This document shows positions 50,002-51,948 of a stretch of DNA of 51,948 nt, piece by piece. The notes below the pieces were generated by a model. It did no database searches. It was given only the letters and a program-made list of their open reading frames with translations, and had not been told where the DNA came from. The position numbers and the translations under genes were made by a program. This DNA is from Spirochaetaceae bacterium. Lineage in GTDB: Bacteria > Spirochaetota > Spirochaetia > DSM-27196 > PWMO01. The DNA lies in NCBI GenBank assembly GCA_007693945.1, contig RECP01000044.1, forward strand, positions 1-51,948. Direction: 5' to 3'. Position 1 is the first letter of the stretch; the number at the start of each line of letters is the position of its first letter.

Positions 50002-51806
50002 GGCGAGATAGTAGCAACACGGAGGGCGTTCTGCAAGCGATCGACACGTCACGTATACGAACGGAGGCGTATCTGCGAGAACAGCTGATCGCCTACATCG
50101 GCAACAAGCGCGCATTGCTGCCGTTCCTGAGCGGCGTGTTCGGGCGTCTGCACGAGCAGCGTCCGGTTGTCACGTTTCTTGATCCGTTTGCCGGCAGCGG
50201 GGCGGTGGCGCGCCTGGCGAAGTGGCTCGGTTTTGCGGTTCACGCCAACGATTGGGAGTACTATGCCTGCCTGCTTAATGAAGCCTCGGTGGCCATAGAT
50301 TCCCGGCACGCCGAGGAACTTTTCGCGGCCGACGGCGGTCTTGAAGCGGTGATCGGCGAACTCAACGCGCTGCACGGGCCGCCGCCGGTTGCCTATATCA
50401 GCCGGCACTACGCGCCGCGGCAGACCGCAACAGCGGATTACCGCCGTGAGCGGCTGTTCTACACGCGCGAGAACGCCGAGTTCATCGATCGTGTACGCTG
50501 CGAGATCGAGGACCGCTACCCGCCGGACGATTGCGACCCGCGCCGCCGCGGCCAGAGGGCGTTGCTGCTGGCAGCGCTGCTCTATCAGGCGGCCACCCAC
50601 GCCAACACGTCGGGCGTCTTCAAGGCCTGCCACAAAGGCTTCGGCGGTCACGGCGCCGATGCGCTGCACCGTATCCTCAGCCCCATGCGGTTGCAGATTC
50701 CGCAGCTGATTGATGGCCGGCGTGCCTGCCGGGTGACGATGCACGATGCGGCCGAGTGCCGCGCCAGCTACGACTTGATATACCTCGATCCGCCCTATAA
50801 TCAGCATCAGTACGGCAGTAACTATTTTTTGCTTAACAGCGTCGCGCGCTGGGACCGACCTCCGGTTGACGAGCGTCGCGCGCCGGATGGATCACTGATG
50901 GCCCGCGCCGGGATCCGTCCGGACTGGGTACAGACACGCTCAGCGTACTGTTCACGCAGGCACGCCACCGCCGAGTTTGAACGGTTGCTCGAGGCACTTG
51001 ACGCGCCGCGCCTGGTGCTGAGCTACAACGCGCAGGGCACCGTTGGACTCGAGGAACTGACGGACATAGTCAGCCGTCACGGTCGCCTGGAGATCGATGC
51101 TACCGATTATGTGCGCTACCGGGGTGGCCGGCAGAGTCTGACGCGTCGTAGCGGCAATCACGAGTTCGTGCTGATTGTCCATCGTGATGAGCGCACGCAT
51201 GCCGCCGTCGACATTTCCGATTTTGTTGTGCGGCGTACCATCGCCGAACTGTGCGGCCGGGCGTTTGCGCCGCAGCGCTTGCGCGACGTCGCCGAGCTTG
51301 AGGAGCGCAGCGTTTCGCCGGCCCCGACGGCAGTTGATGCTCCGCTCGTCGCGATGCGGGGAGTCTGTTGCGCCGCGCGCTTCCGGCTGAACGGCCGGAT
51401 CGCGCTGCTGAACTTCGACGCGCTCTACCGGCTGCTCGCCGAAGGACTGCAGGAGCAGCTTGTCGACTGGGATACACCTGCGCTGCGCGGGCTGCTGGAG
51501 CGCCTGCAGGCGGCCGTCTGCGCTGATCACGCCGAAGAGGCGTCGCTGCTGCTCGACTTTCTGTCGCCGGGAGGGCTGCTGCCCCAAAGCGCCGAAGTGT
51601 GCAGCCGCGCGCGCGAGCGGCGGTTCGCAATCCGGCGACTGCTGCTCTGTCTGCGCAAGCTGGCGCATCCAAAATACCGCGCCCGTTTCGAGGCGCTGTG
51701 CCGGCGCGTGCGGCGCGCGGCCGGTGTCCACGCGGACTGCTTTCCGGGGGTGCTGCCGCAGCTCGATGCGCTGGAAGCGCTGGCCCGCAGGCGGTTTATC
51801 GGCTGA
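49992..51806 (+). CDS. D12-class DNA adenine N6-methyltransferase with long C-terminal extension
   Basis: A protein of up to 604 residues. The N-terminal ~400 form a D12-type adenine methylase. Motif X-like QLIAYIGNKRALLPFL, the SAM motif FLDPFAGSGAVARLA, and the catalytic DPPYNQHQYGSNY (DPPY) are in the order of that class. The last ~200 residues, after NHEFVLIVHRDE, match nothing I know. No endonuclease gene lies beside it, so it may be a solitary (orphan) methylase. The start is uncertain. GTG 49992 overlaps the divergent murE start by 10 bp; a GGAGG at 50063-50067 would instead fit a rare CTG at 50073 just before the conserved part. Confidence 0.86.
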   Translation: MAAWRDSSNTEGVLQAIDTSRIRTEAYLREQLIAYIGNKRALLPFLSGVFGRLHEQRPVVTFLDPFAGSGAVARLAKWLGFAVHANDWEYYACLLNEASVAIDSRHAEELFAADGGLEAVIGELNALHGPPPVAYISRHYAPRQTATADYRRERLFYTRENAEFIDRVRCEIEDRYPPDDCDPRRRGQRALLLAALLYQAATHANTSGVFKACHKGFGGHGADALHRILSPMRLQIPQLIDGRRACRVTMHDAAECRASYDLIYLDPPYNQHQYGSNYFLLNSVARWDRPPVDERRAPDGSLMARAGIRPDWVQTRSAYCSRRHATAEFERLLEALDAPRLVLSYNAQGTVGLEELTDIVSRHGRLEIDATDYVRYRGGRQSLTRRSGNHEFVLIVHRDERTHAAVDISDFVVRRTIAELCGRAFAPQRLRDVAELEERSVSPAPTAVDAPLVAMRGVCCAARFRLNGRIALLNFDALYRLLAEGLQEQLVDWDTPALRGLLERLQAAVCADHAEEASLLLDFLSPGGLLPQSAEVCSRARERRFAIRRLLLCLRKLAHPKYRARFEALCRRVRRAAGVHADCFPGVLPQLDALEALARRRFIG

Positions 51807-51883
51807 CGGTGACGCGGCGGACCGACTCCGGGTGGGGTCGATGCGCCGCATCGGGCATTCCGGACGGACACACTACCGCGTGA

Positions 51884-51948
51884 TCAGTTTCCGGCCTCGT
51901 TGTAGAGGTAGCGGAAGTAATCGATATCGGTGGTGAGCGTCTTGCGGA
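51884..51948 (-). CDS. C-terminal end of a gene running out of the window
   Basis: On the minus strand an open frame enters from the window edge and stops with TGA at 51884-51886. It encodes at least 21 residues ending DYFRYLYNEAGN. The aromatic-acidic character looks like real protein, but too little is visible to name it. It is convergent with the methylase gene, with 77 bp between stops. Confidence 0.5.
   Translation of the reverse strand, partial: RKTLTTDIDYFRYLYNEAGN

Noticed and set aside
1..51948. CRISPR array, insertion sequence or prophage
   Set aside because: No regularly spaced direct repeats, transposase, integrase or phage structural genes were seen.

Overview
The window is a 52 kb piece of a bacterial chromosome with high G+C (roughly 60% by eye) and very dense coding. 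I see no phage, insertion sequence, rRNA or CRISPR. The likely source is a free-living, possibly sodium-dependent or haloalkaliphilic spirochaete (Spirochaetaceae-like). The grounds are the long spirochaete-type phosphohexomutase, a set of exported proteins and lipoproteins that resemble no widespread family, an LL-diaminopimelate aminotransferase, and two ion-pumping operons side by side. This is an inference from protein resemblance, not from an rRNA or marker gene.

Layout. 1-11.9 kb: a cut tRNA-His, a coiled-coil gene with rarA, msrB, a Lon-domain protein, an operon running from three uncharacterised envelope proteins through an ABC-F ATPase to an exonuclease III, and two small membrane proteins. 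12-16.3 kb: an eight-gene Mrp-type cation/proton antiporter operon in the order E-F-G-(MbhD-like)-(MbhE-like)-B-C-D. 16.5-19.6 kb: a PtsN-like EIIA, rubredoxin, aroK-aroC and an exported protein. 19.7-24.1 kb: nqrBCDEF plus an uncharacterised 154-residue gene, with no nqrA. 24.4-30.3 kb: a flavin-binding protein gene followed by the full pyruvate (2-oxo acid) dehydrogenase operon and an SDR. 30.3-33.3 kb: an AI-2E-type membrane protein, trpS and a short MutY-like glycosylase. 33.3-39.8 kb: a phosphohexomutase, then a two-gene phosphorelay, then an FkbM methyltransferase. 39.8-43.2 kb: riboflavin genes, dapL and a GAF/fRMsr protein. 43.3-46.7 kb: DNA polymerase IV and an M28-like membrane protein. 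46.8-51.9 kb: a nitroreductase, ddl, murE, a large D12-class adenine methylase and the end of one more gene.

How the parts fit. Mrp and NQR both act at the level of Na+ and H+ gradients, and pyruvate dehydrogenase supplies the NADH that NQR oxidises. A 10-bp palindrome (GCCGTACGGC) inside a longer conserved stretch lies upstream of both the mrp and nqr operons and may link their control. ddl, murE and dapL serve peptidoglycan precursor synthesis. aroK-aroC, trpS, ribA and ribD-type genes are biosynthetic housekeeping.

A recurring feature is that many genes that begin transcripts have a sigma-70-like promoter placed so that RNA synthesis should start at, or a few bases before, the start codon, with no ribosome binding site. 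Genes inside operons mostly have clear Shine-Dalgarno sequences or overlapping stop/start codons. Leaderless mRNA therefore looks common here. No gene-free stretch exceeds 300 bases; the longest gaps are 16256-16506 and 24124-24407, and both hold promoters and repeats described below.
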